NCBI RefSeq assembly: GCF_050436995.1
Contig: NC_134747.1
Location: 1,433,501-1,497,500, forward strand
Direction of reading: 5' to 3'
DNA length: 64,000 bases
DNA from: Anticarsia gemmatalis
Taxonomy: Eukaryota > Arthropoda > Insecta > Lepidoptera > Erebidae
The notes beneath the pieces were generated by a model that worked only from the letters and a program-made list of their open reading frames with translations, had not been told where the DNA came from and did no database searches. Made by a program: the position numbers and the translations under genes. Below are positions 43,501-55,352 of the stretch, in pieces; position 1 is the stretch's first letter, and each line of letters begins with the position of its first letter.

Positions 43501-45026
43501 ATCACGTTTGCGGTACACATTTTTGCATTTATGTATACTGTATACATTATTTCGTCATTGTAAAGAGAATATTGGCGGTAAATAAAGATTATAATGTCTT
43601 TATTTTTGGATATCCTCGTATCAACAAAGTTAAACATTACACCCGGAATGCGGAAGTCCTGTTGAAACTATTAAATTCGATCGTAAAATTACTTCGCATA
43701 TAAAATAAACCTTGTATATGTATTGAACCGCGAGTTATTTTTAGACGAACAAATAGTTTTTACAAAACCATCGGATCGAGAAAAGTGCAAAGTTCAAACG
43801 TTTTTTTATTTTCATATAAATGGTAGCTTGATTAAAACGTGTGGTGGAATGACTAAGCTAAACTAGATTTCATTTGTGTAATTTAAATATAGTTCTGGTG
43901 TAGAATTATTGAATCCCTGGTGGTTTAATTAGTGGGAAAGTTATCATTTGAACTGATGAACAAAGTCGTAGTTGGAGTTTTCAATTAAATCCCAACCCTA
44001 TGTTTTATTAGAACATCAATTTGCTTTACCATGTGTGCTAGTACTGACTAATATAGTATGTATATAGAAATGTACATAATTTACGCTAGAATACTTAATT
44101 ACAATGAAAAGTCTACACACTATTTACCGTTCTTATTCAAATTTATTCTATTTCTGCATTTGTAACAATCTTCTTTAGTTGTTTTATAATAACGTACAAC
44201 ATAAGAAGCTACAAAGTACACTCTTAACAATGGTTAAATGCACGTGAAAATGTACAATCGTAACTTTTCTTATTGCGATACAAAATTTATTATTATCTAA
44301 TCTACTCAGCCTGTGCCGAAACGTCAAGCAAATCAATCAAAACAAACCTGATTGCGTTAATTCCAAGTATTTCTACGTAACTTTTAACTAGTAAACAACT
44401 TGTAATTTCTTAACAAATTGCGTTAAGGGCTTTAACACATCCGACCACATTTTGTCACCGGCGGCCATTGACATTAAACATTCAATTTCGTATGTATCTC
44501 TCAATTGCTTACATAATCCTATGTGTTGCGTTGTCGTGACGCAAAATATATACTGTATACATACTATAATGAATTGTGTTCAATTGTAAATGCGACTAAT
44601 ATGTGAGTGTCACTGTGTTCGTGTGTGTGTGTTAGTAGTATGGTTGTCAAAAAACGACAAAGATTATATTTGATGTTAGAGGAAGTAAAAAATGAGTACG
44701 GGCCTACAAAATAGATAATTATTTAGATATATCGATCAAATAAATATTGCGTAATAGAGTAGACTACTCCATTAGCCCCTTAACGCACTAGCGGCTAGCC
44801 GCGCGGTTACAGTTTATAAAACCCGCAAGTGAACCGTCATTAAATTGCCAAGCAGTTGCATACTAAATTGAAACCGCGCGGCTAGACGTTCCCACGGTAA
44901 ACGGCTAGTGCGTAAGGGGGCTTAGTGTTAAAGATCATAGAGTAATCCTATATGATTAAGAGTACAATACTCTATTCTGGAATACGGTTGGCAACCTTAC
45001 AGTAGGTATATGCGTCTGGTAAGTGT

Positions 45027-45067
<41 letters not shown>

Positions 45068-48000
45068 TCATACGTAATACGTTTCGTATTGTTAGCATTA
45101 AACGTAGTGTTGTGTATATTGTTTACAATACGTTTTATTTCTCAGCTATTTGTTTAGTGTTGCTATTTTGTTTTTATATTATGCATATCTTTTGTTTTTT
45201 TGTAACTTTTTTTTACTAGAGAAAGTAGGATAGTAACTTATTCAGCTTTATAGTTCTTATAAGCCAATATCGTCCCACTGCTGAGCAGAGGCCTCCCCCA
45301 TAGTTTTCCATTGTTACCGGCCAAACTCGTCTCTTCGACTATTACGGGGTTTTCTTTAGTTATAATTAAAAATACTAATTGATTTTTTTATTATTGTGGA
45401 GGAATGGAATCCAAATCTATTTTTTTCTGCACATATTGGTGTCGAAAGCTGACATATCTTCTGCTCCATTTTTACGTGGTTTGATCTACCATGACAGACT
45501 TGAATTTTATACGACCCGTTCTATTAAACTCTTAAATAAAAGTAAATATAAATAATAAATATTTTTGAGGCCATTGTCACAAAACTATTTTATGTATAAC
45601 AGTAATTATTATAAACATCTAAAGGTTTGTAATATACATTGCGTAGTTCAAAAGTTGTACAAAACAAAGGTTTATTTGGGACTTTTAGTGTACAGCGAAT
45701 TATTAATATTTTCCTATTCTATAGCAACAATCAACAAAGGGCCGAGTTTCTCTAATTGCGTATGTACCGTCACGCTCCCTTTCGTTATGAGGAAAGCAGA
45801 AACCCTTCTAATAAACGGATTTAGTAATGCTTGAGTTGTTTCGCAATAATTTTGTGTTTACTAAAATGTTCTGTTTTAATGTATATTAGAACAACCTCAG
45901 TTATTGAAAAAAAACTGATCTGATATGAAGATTTAATTAGATTTTTCACAAACTATTAGATGCTTGGTCGTCACAATTTTTATATTTTTTTTACTAAAAG
46001 TAAAAAATATATCATAAAATATATCATGCCCACTTTTTGGCAACATTCCCCGTGTTCAGTACCAGGACGATATTAAATCAACAATTTTATAAAACTTCTT
46101 TAAGACATACTATGTATCATCTTTTCCTGGGGTCTTCACTCGCTTAAATAACTACATTACTAAGATATTTTATACTACTTTCTTTACTATGTAACACATT
46201 TAATTTTAAAGCGTAAGTGGAATTTCTTAGTAGCACCCCAAAGGAATAACCTAACCTTGCCACGTGTCGATCAGATGTATTAGGATTAATTTGCATTAAG
46301 TCCTTGCGCTGATTGTAGCATTTCCACATGCTTACAATGTTTTGATTCTAAGGAAATTTAATTAGGAAAAGTGCTATTAGGTAAAATAAATTTATTAAAA
46401 CCTGTGTTTCTGTAACAATGAATCGAATGTGTTTATTTTGTGTAGAATGTATGTATATGTAAAGTGTATCAATTTATGTAAATCTATGTCGCGAATCGTG
46501 AATCTAATGCTTGTATTTTGTGTAGTAGATATGTCCATGAAAATTGTATCGATCTATGTCGCGAAATTGCAAGTCTAATTAACAAATTTACTACAGCTAT
46601 ATTCATCGCAGATTCAAAGCAATAAGTAAAAATTTCGTATATCTAAGTACACCAAATTTATCTCACAACTCGCACAAAAAACCACTACGCATAAATCTGT
46701 ATTTAATCAAACAAGAAGAAACAAATATACCTACCCATTTCTAATCCAAATACGTATCTGCAAATCTAAAATTGGAATTTTCGTTAGTCTACATAAACTA
46801 GATCTTTATCTATATCCGATAAAATGGTGTTTGCGATAAGGACGTGTTCGCGCGGTCCGAACGTGCGCGGGCGCATCTCTAGCGCCCGAAGGTCGCATGT
46901 TAAAGAATTCGCATTGAATTCAACTAGACAATGCATGACGTAGGTAGCTGACGAAACTATTGATAACTTTTTGCATAGTAATTTAATTATTGTAAACAAA
47001 TTAACTGTACAACATCTAGTCACTACTAATACGTTAATCAGTATTATTAAATAGAGTCTCCTCGCCGCCTCTGTCTGTCTGTTCGTCATAAACACAAAAG
47101 CTACTGAATTAATTTTTCACGTGGTTTTCATCAATAGATAGCGCGATGCCTGAGAAAGGTTTTACTCGATGGGACCGGTAGTTACTTTTAATTACTAATT
47201 TAGATCCGAAATTATTTTGAATCTTTAAACTAGATATGATTTTTATCACAACTATGTGCAAAATTTATTGAATCTACCTTTTGAATGATAGTAAAGAAAC
47301 TTATAGTTACGATAAGCTATTTTACTTACCTTCGAGCCTGTCGAGCTTACGAAAAGCGTAGATCCTTAAAGCATGCATAAATACATCAACTTAGATAATA
47401 GCCATAATACGCGGTAGGAAATTCACATAAAACATTACAATTGAGGTGCAAAATATTATCTCACCTTTCAATAAACTTAAACTCTCCATGTATACAGTAC
47501 ACATTTTAATCCAAGCAAGCATTTACATCATATTTCTTACAATTTCTTAAGCATTTACGATAATAGCATAATGCCCTAAGTTTTTGTGTTCGCGCACTCC
47601 TTTTACGATCAGTCGATTCGATTCGTCATGCTTTGTATGTTTGTTTGTGCAATAAATCACGCGATTTTATGACACACTTCGTTACATAGGCCAAACATTT
47701 TGTACTCAAGCATAGTACAAACAAAATTAAGCGTTGTTGTCGATTTTCTACGATTGTATACACGCAAAATAAAATTTAAACGCAAATTTCGGCGATCGAG
47801 CTTCTATATTAATGTTAAACCACTCTCAAGTAATGACATATATTTTGTTTATGCTTGAGAATCGTTTCAAACTTTAAAGCTGTAAAGTACCGCAAATACA
47901 TTGACAAGCACTTTAGATATACAACGTTTTGAATACCCGCATCATCCAGCTCCGAGCTGTTTAAATCGAGGTGCGACATTCACAAAATTAGTATACCTCC

Positions 48001-48359
48001 GACATCGACACTGAGTTAATCTCGAGCCCATCGACGGGTTAACCATACCCTGGTACATTGCATCACAAAGCAAGTGCAGTTAGCATAACTGTAACAATTA
48101 ACCCTTACCTGTGAACAGCGTCGGGGCCTAAGCCACTGTCGTTACTGTTCTCGCATGGTTCCGGCGGCCGCAGCGAATGGCTGTGTGCGTAGTGCGCGAG
48201 TTTCCCGAATTTGCCTAAGTGCGCCAGTTTGCCCGGGTGGTGCACCATTTTGCCCGGGTGCTGCGTCTTACCCGGGTGCGCGCGCTTATGAGGCGCCCTC
48301 ATTACTTTTCTGTGGACACGAGCGCTCATCGTCGGTGCCGTGGACATAGTCATTTTCAT
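34584..48359 (-). CDS. NFAT: NFAT5/TonEBP-type Rel-homology transcription factor
   Basis: 1053 aa. Coding exons in order: 48359-48109, 42963-42724, 42318-41983, 41896-41797, 41523-41341, 40899-40713, 40204-40017, 39557-39386, 36564-36434, 36161-36012 and 35807-34584. All have GT-AG junctions and total 3162 bases. Domains: HPGK repeats (28-53); basic SKRRR patch (97-101); Gly/Lys repeats (192-229); DNA-binding Rel domain from about 261 with QPETQHRARYQTEGSRG (268-284), ACRVSG and CDCVGILK; basic GKKKSTRCR; dimerisation domain from about 433 with TQPPGVPE and GKNFLKETRVVF; then a long Ser/Thr/Gln/Met-rich tail with six (S/T)QAV repeats (991-1016). GKNFLK and TQPxGVPE point to NFAT5, the osmotic-response member, rather than calcineurin-regulated NFATc; no calcineurin-docking SPRIEIT-type site is seen. 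An acceptor sits 2 bases before the ATG, so noncoding 5' exon(s) lie further right. Confidence 0.93.
38258..38367. mobile_element. Small MITE in NFAT5 intron 8
   Basis: gatgcgagggcctatcaaaaa at the left and ttttttgataggtccttgcattc at the right form imperfect inverted arms of about 22 bases around an AT-rich centre. About 110 bases and non-coding. Confidence 0.55.
39121..39328. repeat. Diverged direct duplication, about 108-base unit
   Basis: aaagtaataattactaaaatt occurs at 39122 and again near 39229, followed in both by atcgaaaa, ccaaaaa and tgtgtg at similar spacing. The two units differ at many positions, so the duplication is old. It ends shortly before NFAT5 exon 8. Confidence 0.55.
44775..44921. 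mobile_element. MITE with TTA target duplication (NFAT5 intron 1)
   Basis: The ends gccccttaacgcactagc and, in reverse, gcccccttacgcactagc match. An inner block ctagccgcgcggtt also pairs. TTA lies immediately outside both ends (44772-44774 and 44922-44924). The TWA target and GC-rich ends suggest a PIF/Harbinger-related MITE. Confidence 0.75.
45023..45066. repeat. (TG)n microsatellite
   Basis: About 20 TG units with one early interruption, ending in gcgcgt. A candidate polymorphic marker; no gene role is evident. Confidence 0.85.
45262..45312 (+). repeat. Fragment of the cccactgctga-type repeat
   Basis: cgtcccactgctgagcagaggcctcccc. It resembles the family B SINE tail, but the gagcagaggcctcccc variant may mark a separate family. 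No head is present. Confidence 0.5.
46430..46580. repeat. Diverged direct duplication, about 75-base unit
   Basis: tattttgtgtag and ctatgtcgcgaa each occur twice in the same order, about 71-79 bases apart. Unit identity is moderate. It sits inside NFAT5 intron 1. Confidence 0.5.
47055..47165 (+). repeat. LINE 3'-end fragment
   Basis: cgcctctgtctgtctgttcgtcataaac, then ggttttcatcaatagatagcgcgatgcctgagaaaggttt. This has the order of a well-known lepidopteran LINE tail (tctgtctgt, then ttt(t)caatagatag, then aggaaggttt). It is truncated and non-coding, and overlaps the start of a spurious minus-strand frame. Confidence 0.6.
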
Positions 48360-48360
48360 G

Positions 48361-48390
48361 CCTGTCGACAAACAGAAAATAAAAATTTTG
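48361..48390 (-). promoter_or_regulatory. Splice acceptor just before the NFAT5 start codon
   Basis: On the minus strand the sequence reads a T-rich tract, ctgtttgtcgacag, then GCATGAAAATG. A usable acceptor therefore ends at 48362, 2 bases before the ATG. This indicates that translation starts in the second or a later exon and that the promoter lies at higher coordinates. A non-canonical upstream start is unlikely, because the frame is open for only four more codons. Confidence 0.6.
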
Positions 48391-50550
48391 TTAATTTTTA
48401 TTGACTATTGTGAAGTGGCAGTTTACGTACCGTGGTTTGTGTTGAGTTAGTGTTTTGTTAGTCTGATTTACATTTGTAACGATAAGTACTAATTTGACGT
48501 TTAAATTCTGTATTACAAGACCCTCAATGCAATCGTATATATTATAAAATCACTAATACGTGCGTGATTACAATTTCAGGTAATCTACCTCGTTCCTCCA
48601 CGCCACAAGCACTACCCGCATTCGTGAACTGCAAGCTAATTTATAAGCGAATATTTGAACGACACAATATAATTGAAGTAAACAGTAAAAGTTATTATTA
48701 CAAGTGTGTATTTTATTATACAACCGATCATAACGGAAGTGGGTAATTGTAATTCCTTGAATGACTCACGAGACATTTAAAGATGGCTATCTGTTTTATG
48801 GACCAAATGCTATAACACGTAAGATCGTAAACTGAACTAAAACATTAAATAGTTAACTCCCAAACTCATATTATATGCAAAACTTATCTATTATGCTGTA
48901 ACGGCTAAATTGTTAGGGCGATCTTATTGAAGTAGAAATAGCTTTAACCCCAGAGGAGTTGTTAGTGTTTACGAAAAAAAAAATCTAATTTTGAGATGTT
49001 TTGTCAATGCAGTTTTCACGAAATTTAGGAGAGAAGTAGCTCCTGTTATATGTCCTTGATAAGGAACACATTGAAAATAATTTCCTAAGTGGTTATTTTT
49101 CTATAGTTTTTACTAACTTTGTAAATGGAGTATTTTGAAATCTTTGTTCCTCCGACAAAAGCTAATATTTCACTATTTATCTCTTTGTGCTATATTAGGG
49201 TATGTTGTTTGAAATTCTAGAGCTGGACCCTTGCCCTAATTTTATCAGCGCTATCTACACAAAGGTCGACTGGAAACCTCCCAGAGAGATAACATGACTA
49301 CTTACAACGGAATAATGTACCGCTTTTGTACTTAAAATGAACTTTATAAAGAAAATGAGAACTTATAGCATATTTTGAGATATTTAAAAGTAAGAACTTT
49401 CATTTCACTAAACTTATTTTAACCTAATAATCGAATCGATTACACATATCAATCAAGTCATGTCATTTTAACTATGTTATAAGAAAAATAGCACGAATAA
49501 GTATCAATTAACTTAAGTTTGTCTCAAGTTGATACAAGCACTTAAACACGAGAGATATTTGTCTGCAATCATTAATATAAATAGTACATAATTTTCCCAA
49601 TATGTTTAAAATGTTTCTTACACTACTGCCATTTGCCTGTATGTTATAACCCGACCGGACCCCACTCGGTTGGCGATCGGGCGCGCCCAGTCAAGTGCTA
49701 GTGCTTACTATTTTCATTAAACTCAACTTTTATTGTTCATCTTTATTGTACCCTCGTTTTATGATGATATAACTACTTTTAAAACTATTCAAAGCCCTAT
49801 TTATTTTAATTTTTATTTGTTATTTTCCTTACTTTTGGATATGGAAAGGATTTAATTTTTATCTTTAATGGAAATAAATCGATTGTAATGGACTTATTGA
49901 AGCACTCTGCTGACAAATAAGAATATCGATAAATCTTTAAGTTTAAGTTTTTATTCTCACTTTTCCAGTTAAACTTTCTTCATAGAATAGAAAATGTCTA
50001 TATTTACTAGAATTTTCTTGAAAATTTTCTTTACAAGAAAATTACATACATATCATATAACTACTATTTACATAAAAACCTTAATTTCTCACATGCAATT
50101 GACATTCCTTCTCCTTTACATGGTGAGTGGCCGTACCATAAATTATCACGTTTAAGATTCTTGAGACGATAAGAAACTATTAGCTAGAAAGTAGAAAACT
50201 ACGCAGAAACAATTTTCTTTGCAGTATTCAAGGCTATCAACTTAAGAAAAGCTGTCTAGAAACTTATTTTTTGAATAAATTTGACTACATTTAGAACTTG
50301 AGTTAAAAGTCAAATCAAGAGTTTTAAAATAGAAGATATGAAAATGTTAAAGAGCAGTGACTTCAAATATTTGAAATTGTTTATTTTTCCTTAGATTTTA
50401 TTTATTAATGTCTCTTTTTACTTCAGTTAAGCATATGACCCTGTAGTATGGCTTCAAAAAGAAGATATTCTGCTCTAAATTTCATAACTGACCTAATGAC
50501 TTGACCGCTTTAGCAAAACCTTCAAACTGGCTTGCATTTTCTTTCCTTTT
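48391..50550. other. Probable 5' intron or upstream region of NFAT5
   Basis: No coding exon can be supported. The most distinctive block is a GC-rich patch at about 49648-49712 (gaccggaccccactcggttgg, then gatcgggcgcgcccagtc) in otherwise AT-rich DNA. It could be a promoter or first exon, but no donor is clear on the minus strand. Confidence 0.4.
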
Positions 50551-50554
50551 CTTA

Positions 50555-50672
50555 TGCCCGGTTTTTGAGGCATATTGAACGGTAGTTTATCTATACAAAC
50601 TGTCATGTTTATATCATCTTAAACTATTGAAAAGATAAACAACCGCTAAATGTAACTCAAAAACCGGGCATA
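50555..50672. mobile_element. Hairpin MITE family H, copy 2
   Basis: tgcccggtttttgaggcatatt at the left and ctcaaaaaccgggca at the right, with tagtttatctat in inverted positions. Same family as 29525 but more diverged. Outside bases read TTA on the left and TAA on the right. Confidence 0.7.
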
Positions 50673-50791
50673 AATCAAGTTGCTATAAGTCCAGAATCAA
50701 TCACGACATCAAAATATCCCTATTTTTTACACAATCTAAAGGAAAATCTCACCTTTTCTATAATAAGATCCCTCTATAGAAGGATCACATA

Positions 50792-50841
50792 GGTGTCACA
50801 TTTACATATGTAGATATATCTACATATGTAAATGTGACACC
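50792..50841. repeat. Perfect 50-base palindrome without spacer
   Basis: ggtgtcacatttacatatgt at the left is mirrored base for base as its reverse complement up to gtgacacc at the right, 25 bases per arm, with the centre between 50816 and 50817 (gata/tatc). ATA flanks both ends. No mismatch is present. Confidence 0.85.
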
Positions 50842-52040
50842 ATAATTAGCTCAGATATCGTTGCACATCAACGTTTTAATTTTAGTTAATTAACTTGAAT
50901 AACTAACCTGCATGACTTTACACGTGCTTCTGACCAGGTTACCTTACTATTATACCATTTTAAACCTTATTCTTATAGGAAAAGAGTACATTTTAATACA
51001 AATGCATGTTATTTTACAATGATTGGAATTTAAACTTTATTCTTTATAGTAAAAGAGTGTATTTTCTTTTGGGCTTTGTGGTAGTGACCGCAATGGAACT
51101 TGAGTGAAAGGAGAATTTCTTCTTATATACTTACAGTGTGTATATGTATAATATGTGTTACGAATTAAGGGCGTTTCAATCATGTGTGAAGTGCATTCGA
51201 TGTTTGATATAGATAAATCGATAAGACAAGATTGTGTTTACTTTAGATTATGTTACGTTACTTAAATTATGTTATAAGAATGTGAATGTGTTTGCTTGTT
51301 TAACTTATTTTCACGTGAAAACGTCTGAAGGGATTTGGATAAATTTTGTCAGAGTGACAGACTATTATGTGTTTCATTATGAAATATAATTAGGTTAAGG
51401 TATTTGCATATGGCTTTTGTTGCTCGAAAATAAATGATAATAAATATTTAATAGGGAAAGACAAACGCTACTATTTTTATAAATAAAAACAACGGAAGCC
51501 ATAGTTTCATATATTATGGAATAAAAGCATCATTAAACTAGAGTCTTGTAAGTTGTAACGTACAGTCCTATTTATTTAGGCTTATATTTTGCAACAAGGA
51601 AGTCCCATTTAAAATTAATTAGGCCGACAAAATACGTAACAAATAACTAGTACCTACACAGTTCTCCTAATTTACAAACGTACTATATTATAAGTAAATA
51701 ATATAATATATTGTGGTAATATTAAGGTAAACACAATAAATAAGTACTCAGTAGTATGTATTAACCACAATGAACAAAATTACTCAGCGTGCGTCGAAAA
51801 AATTGCACAAATGTTATTTAATTCTCGTGACAGTATCTGTATTTCCTTGAATCATATACCTATATAATTAATTAAAATTGTTTGTCTGTTATTTACAATA
51901 ATAAATGCAATTGTATATTTATTTTTAAATTGGGGAAAAAATTGCGTTAGGGTTTTCTGAGAGCATCCTTTTAAATAAATTTGATGGCATATTATTGTAT
52001 AGTATGTATATTAAGTCATCAATAGATATAAAACTCTTCC

Positions 52041-52235
52041 GTTACTAAGTGACTGACTGATGGACAACGCACAGCCGAAACTACTGATCGTATAAGTTGA
52101 GATTTTGTATGAAAATTCCTTTAGGAAGTGTAGAGGAGCAAGAGCTAAGAGAGAACTTTTGAGAATTTCGCCCCGAAGGGGGTGAATTTCTACGCAGGCG
52201 AAGCCGAGGCCGGAAAATTAGTCTATATAACACAT
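52041..52235 (-). repeat. Interspersed repeat family D, copy 2
   Basis: Reverse complement of the 24.2-24.5 kb element: gactgatggacaacgcacagccgaaactactg, then tttaggaagtgtagaggagc. It adds gaatttcgccccgaagggggtg and caggcgaagccgagg at the right, which suggests this copy keeps more of the element. Confidence 0.6.
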
Positions 52236-53079
52236 GCGTAAAACAGCTGATACTCAATCAAGCACTGTTTTATATAAATCAGGAACTAACTAACATAGCA
52301 ACATACAGTGGATACTATTCACTTATCAACTGAATGCACAGACTGTAACCTTTGCTATCCACCAGTTATCTATCAATCAATAACGTTTGTTTATAAATCT
52401 CGAGGCAATAGAACAGATTGACACATGTCTTTGTTCACAGATTAGAATAATCGATAGTTCATCAATGTGTTCGAGCTAATGGGTTTAGCGTTAGGTACTG
52501 TTGGGTCAGATTTTATATTGATTAAAGGGTGGCTTTGCGATCGTTTAAACAATGGTACACGTGGGTATCAATTCTACCGCATATTAAACATAATAAGTCA
52601 AGTCTCTAGTTTGAAATGCGTCTGAAAACTACCGATTTCTAACTTTTAGTAGTATTTTTCTTTAAGGATATTTTTTTCAGTACTTATTGGAAAATATGGC
52701 AAATAAGCAAGAATTTGACAAAACCTTAAACCAGTATATAAGGCTTTTAAATCTTTGTAGTACGACAATTTACTAATTTTCCTAATATATACAGCAATAG
52801 AGCTTGTAAATAAGAGTGACACGTGCAAGCACGAATGTTCTTCTGACACTGCAAAAGGCTATAAACTTGGTAGATAGACGAGCGCCTGTCACCATGACCT
52901 GGCCGAGACATAGGAAAGTTTGAGAATACTGCCAAAAATATACCACTTAATATTCAGTTCAATTGCAGTGCATTCTTGCAAGAACATTTGTTTTAGAGCT
53001 TGGATGGCATGTTTGCAACTAGGCATAAATCTATTTATAACACTTAATAGAATGTTAAGAGAAGTGTTTTCTTCTTCTT

Positions 53080-53218
53080 CTTTTTGACCCATTGCAGGGC
53101 AAGGATCTCTTCCCAAACGAGGGGGCCTTAGGCCTTGAGTCCACAACGCTGGCCAAGTGCGGGATGGGGACTTTGCATGCCCTCAATAGATTAATTAAAC
53201 AAAATTTCTTACGAAACC
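53080..53218 (-). repeat. SINE family B tail
   Basis: gacccattgcagggcaaggatctcttcccaaacg, then cttgagtccacaacgctggccaagtgcggg and actttgcatgccctcaatag, matching positions 18721-18840 of the full-length copy. The head is missing. Confidence 0.7.
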
Positions 53219-53559
53219 TAGGTATAACGAAATACTTTTGAAGGCGCTTCACAAATTTACAGCAGCTTTTTTCCAAATCTCTTGAACTCAATTGCAGACA
53301 TCAATAAGCTTGTCATATTTCTGCCATGTTATTAATATGTCTACAACACAATATCACGCATTACAATATAACAACAATAAATAGTGAGGAAGTGTGACAC
53401 TTGCATGCGGAACTGACATCGCGTCAACGCGTCTGAGGTAAACATTGATACAGTATTATAATATAACTAACAACTGACTATGGCTTTACCCGTGTATACT
53501 TTAATATTTTCACATGTTTTATTGCAGCTCCACTCCCGTTATAAATAAAATCAATAAAT

Positions 53560-53640
53560 TTAACCCGTTAATGTCCCACTGCTGGGCAAGGGTCTCTTCC
53601 CGTAATGAGGAAGGGGTCAGACCTGAGTCCCGTTAGGCTA
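53560..53640 (-). repeat. SINE family B tail, second fragment
   Basis: aatttaacccgttaatgtcccactgctgggcaagggtc, then cccgtaatgaggaaggggtcag. It stops after cctgagtcccgtt. Close in sequence to the 18.7 kb copy. Confidence 0.7.
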
Positions 53641-54184
53641 AGTAAAATCAAAACATTATTCATTGATGAAATATTGACGCACATGATAGTCGTTACAATT
53701 ACTGAATCTCTAACTAGCCCGGAAGGAGGGTAGATAGAGCCTTACGAGTCGAACTAGCAAGAATCTACTACTAGCGTGATGTTATATAGCCTATAGTCTA
53801 CCTCAACAAAATCAACAAATCAACTTTTCAACACAAAATCAATACTTCAAATAGAACTAGCAGTTCCTGAGATAAACGCATTCAAACAAACAAGCAAACG
53901 AACAAACATAAAAATATCTCTTCAGCTTGATATTATATATTTGCCTAGATATTATATATTCTTGTTAGTTCCCCCACAACCTTGGTTCGTAGTACATATT
54001 ATTAGAATCGTGTAAATAAATTCTATCTATTTATACGCCTTGGAGAAGCTGTTTATGCAAATATGTTACAGATAGTTTAGTGATATAGTTTGTGATTAAT
54101 CATCAATGCAATGGTTGCTTAGATATTTAGATTAGTTACAAGAATTTTAATGCTAACTAAAAGCATTATGATACTGATGATACA

Positions 54185-54288
54185 CTTTTTCCCATAGCCG
54201 TAGGTAGAGACCAAAGAACGCCACTTGGTACGATTGTTAAAAACTTCCCTTGCCTCAGTCATATCCATACATATTGTCATACAGGACC
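54185..54288 (+). repeat. Interspersed repeat family A, copy 3
   Basis: ctttttcccatagccgtagg, agagaccaaagaacgccacttgg, acttcccttgcctcagtc and attgtcatacaggacc in order. This is the best-preserved of the four copies and the best template for a consensus. Confidence 0.7.
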
Positions 54289-54879
54289 ATAATAACTAAA
54301 ATGATACTGGGCTTAGAAGTGGACACTATACAAGCAAAATGACTGTCTGTGACTTTAAACTACAATTGCTTTACCTCCGGATGGATAGGGATAGAGAGAA
54401 TACCTACTTAACATCATTAACCAACCCTTTTCTGAATCAGGAACTGAACCCAAGACTACATAATTAACTACTATATTTAACAAGCCTGCTTCTACGAAGG
54501 TCACAAGTATTATGGTAGTGCAGCATTATAATCTACAACTACACAGACCAATTGCATCAGCTAAACCACTGACCCGTTCAGTTAAAACATGAACTCAGTA
54601 TAAATATGTTCAATACAGATTGTAGACATTGAAAGATAACAGTCCTATACTCATTTACATATACGATAGACTTAGTATCGATTTATATGGAAGCCACTCA
54701 ATGAACTGGACACGAAAGTTCGACGTGATTTTATGTAGAAACAAATGATATTGAAATAATGTGTGATTGTTTTTTGGTACAATATGTTTGTTAGCTATGA
54801 AAAGCACTTTATTTGACACAGTCTTTTGATTTTGTTCGTTTAAGGTAAGTATAAGAGACTTCATATATTTCAAATTCAA

Positions 54880-55154
54880 TCAAAATCAAATCATTTATTC
54901 ATATAGGTCAAATGCTGACACTTATGATAGTCAATGATACAGAGAGTGAATTTACCGCCAGTTCGGAAGGTAGGGCCAATGAGAAGAGCTGGCAAGAAAC
55001 TCCAGGCCACTCTTTTTAAAACAATAATTTACTTATTTTTCTTAAGGACATACAACAAAAAGTCCCCAACCCGCACTTAGCTAGCGTGGTGAACTCAACT
55101 AACCTAACTCCTCCTACGTTTGGAGAGGGCCCTTGCTCAGCAGTGGGACAGTTT
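54880..55154. repeat. Two adjoining repeat fragments
   Basis: 54880-55027 has a recurrent lepidopteran pattern: caaatcatttattcatatagg, then tttaccgccagttcggaagg, agaagagctggcaagaaactc and ccactctttt. 55068-55154 is a family B SINE tail in forward orientation (ccccaacccgcacttagc, agcgtggtgaactcaa, cttgctcagcagtgggacag). Confidence 0.6.
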
Positions 55155-55352
55155 TGTCACATTTGTGGAATAAAAACCGATTACATGTATGACACGACAA
55201 ACCTACAATTATTCATTCCCTACGTCAGAATACGGCCTAGATATAATTAAGCGTCAGTTACCTAGTCATTGACCTGTGCCTATCCTCTGTTAAACGTAAA
55301 TATTGGAATATTTTTTATAAACCACAATAAATAATAATATTCTAATGCAACT

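Larger units (their letters stand above)
42964..48108. other. NFAT5 intron 1 between the two repeat-rich N-terminal exons
   Basis: 5.1 kb with a MITE at 44775, a TG microsatellite at 45023, a repeat fragment at 45262, a direct duplication at 46430 and a LINE fragment at 47055. A GC-rich patch at about 46838-46898 could hold an alternative promoter or first exon: it has a minus-strand ATG at about 46875 and about 30 open codons, but no clean donor follows. Confidence 0.5.

Noticed and set aside
46784..47095. 103-codon minus-strand frame near 46.9 kb as a gene
   Set aside because: Its start falls in a LINE fragment, and only the last 30 codons lie in a GC-rich patch; no splice support. Kept only as a weak alternative-promoter idea.
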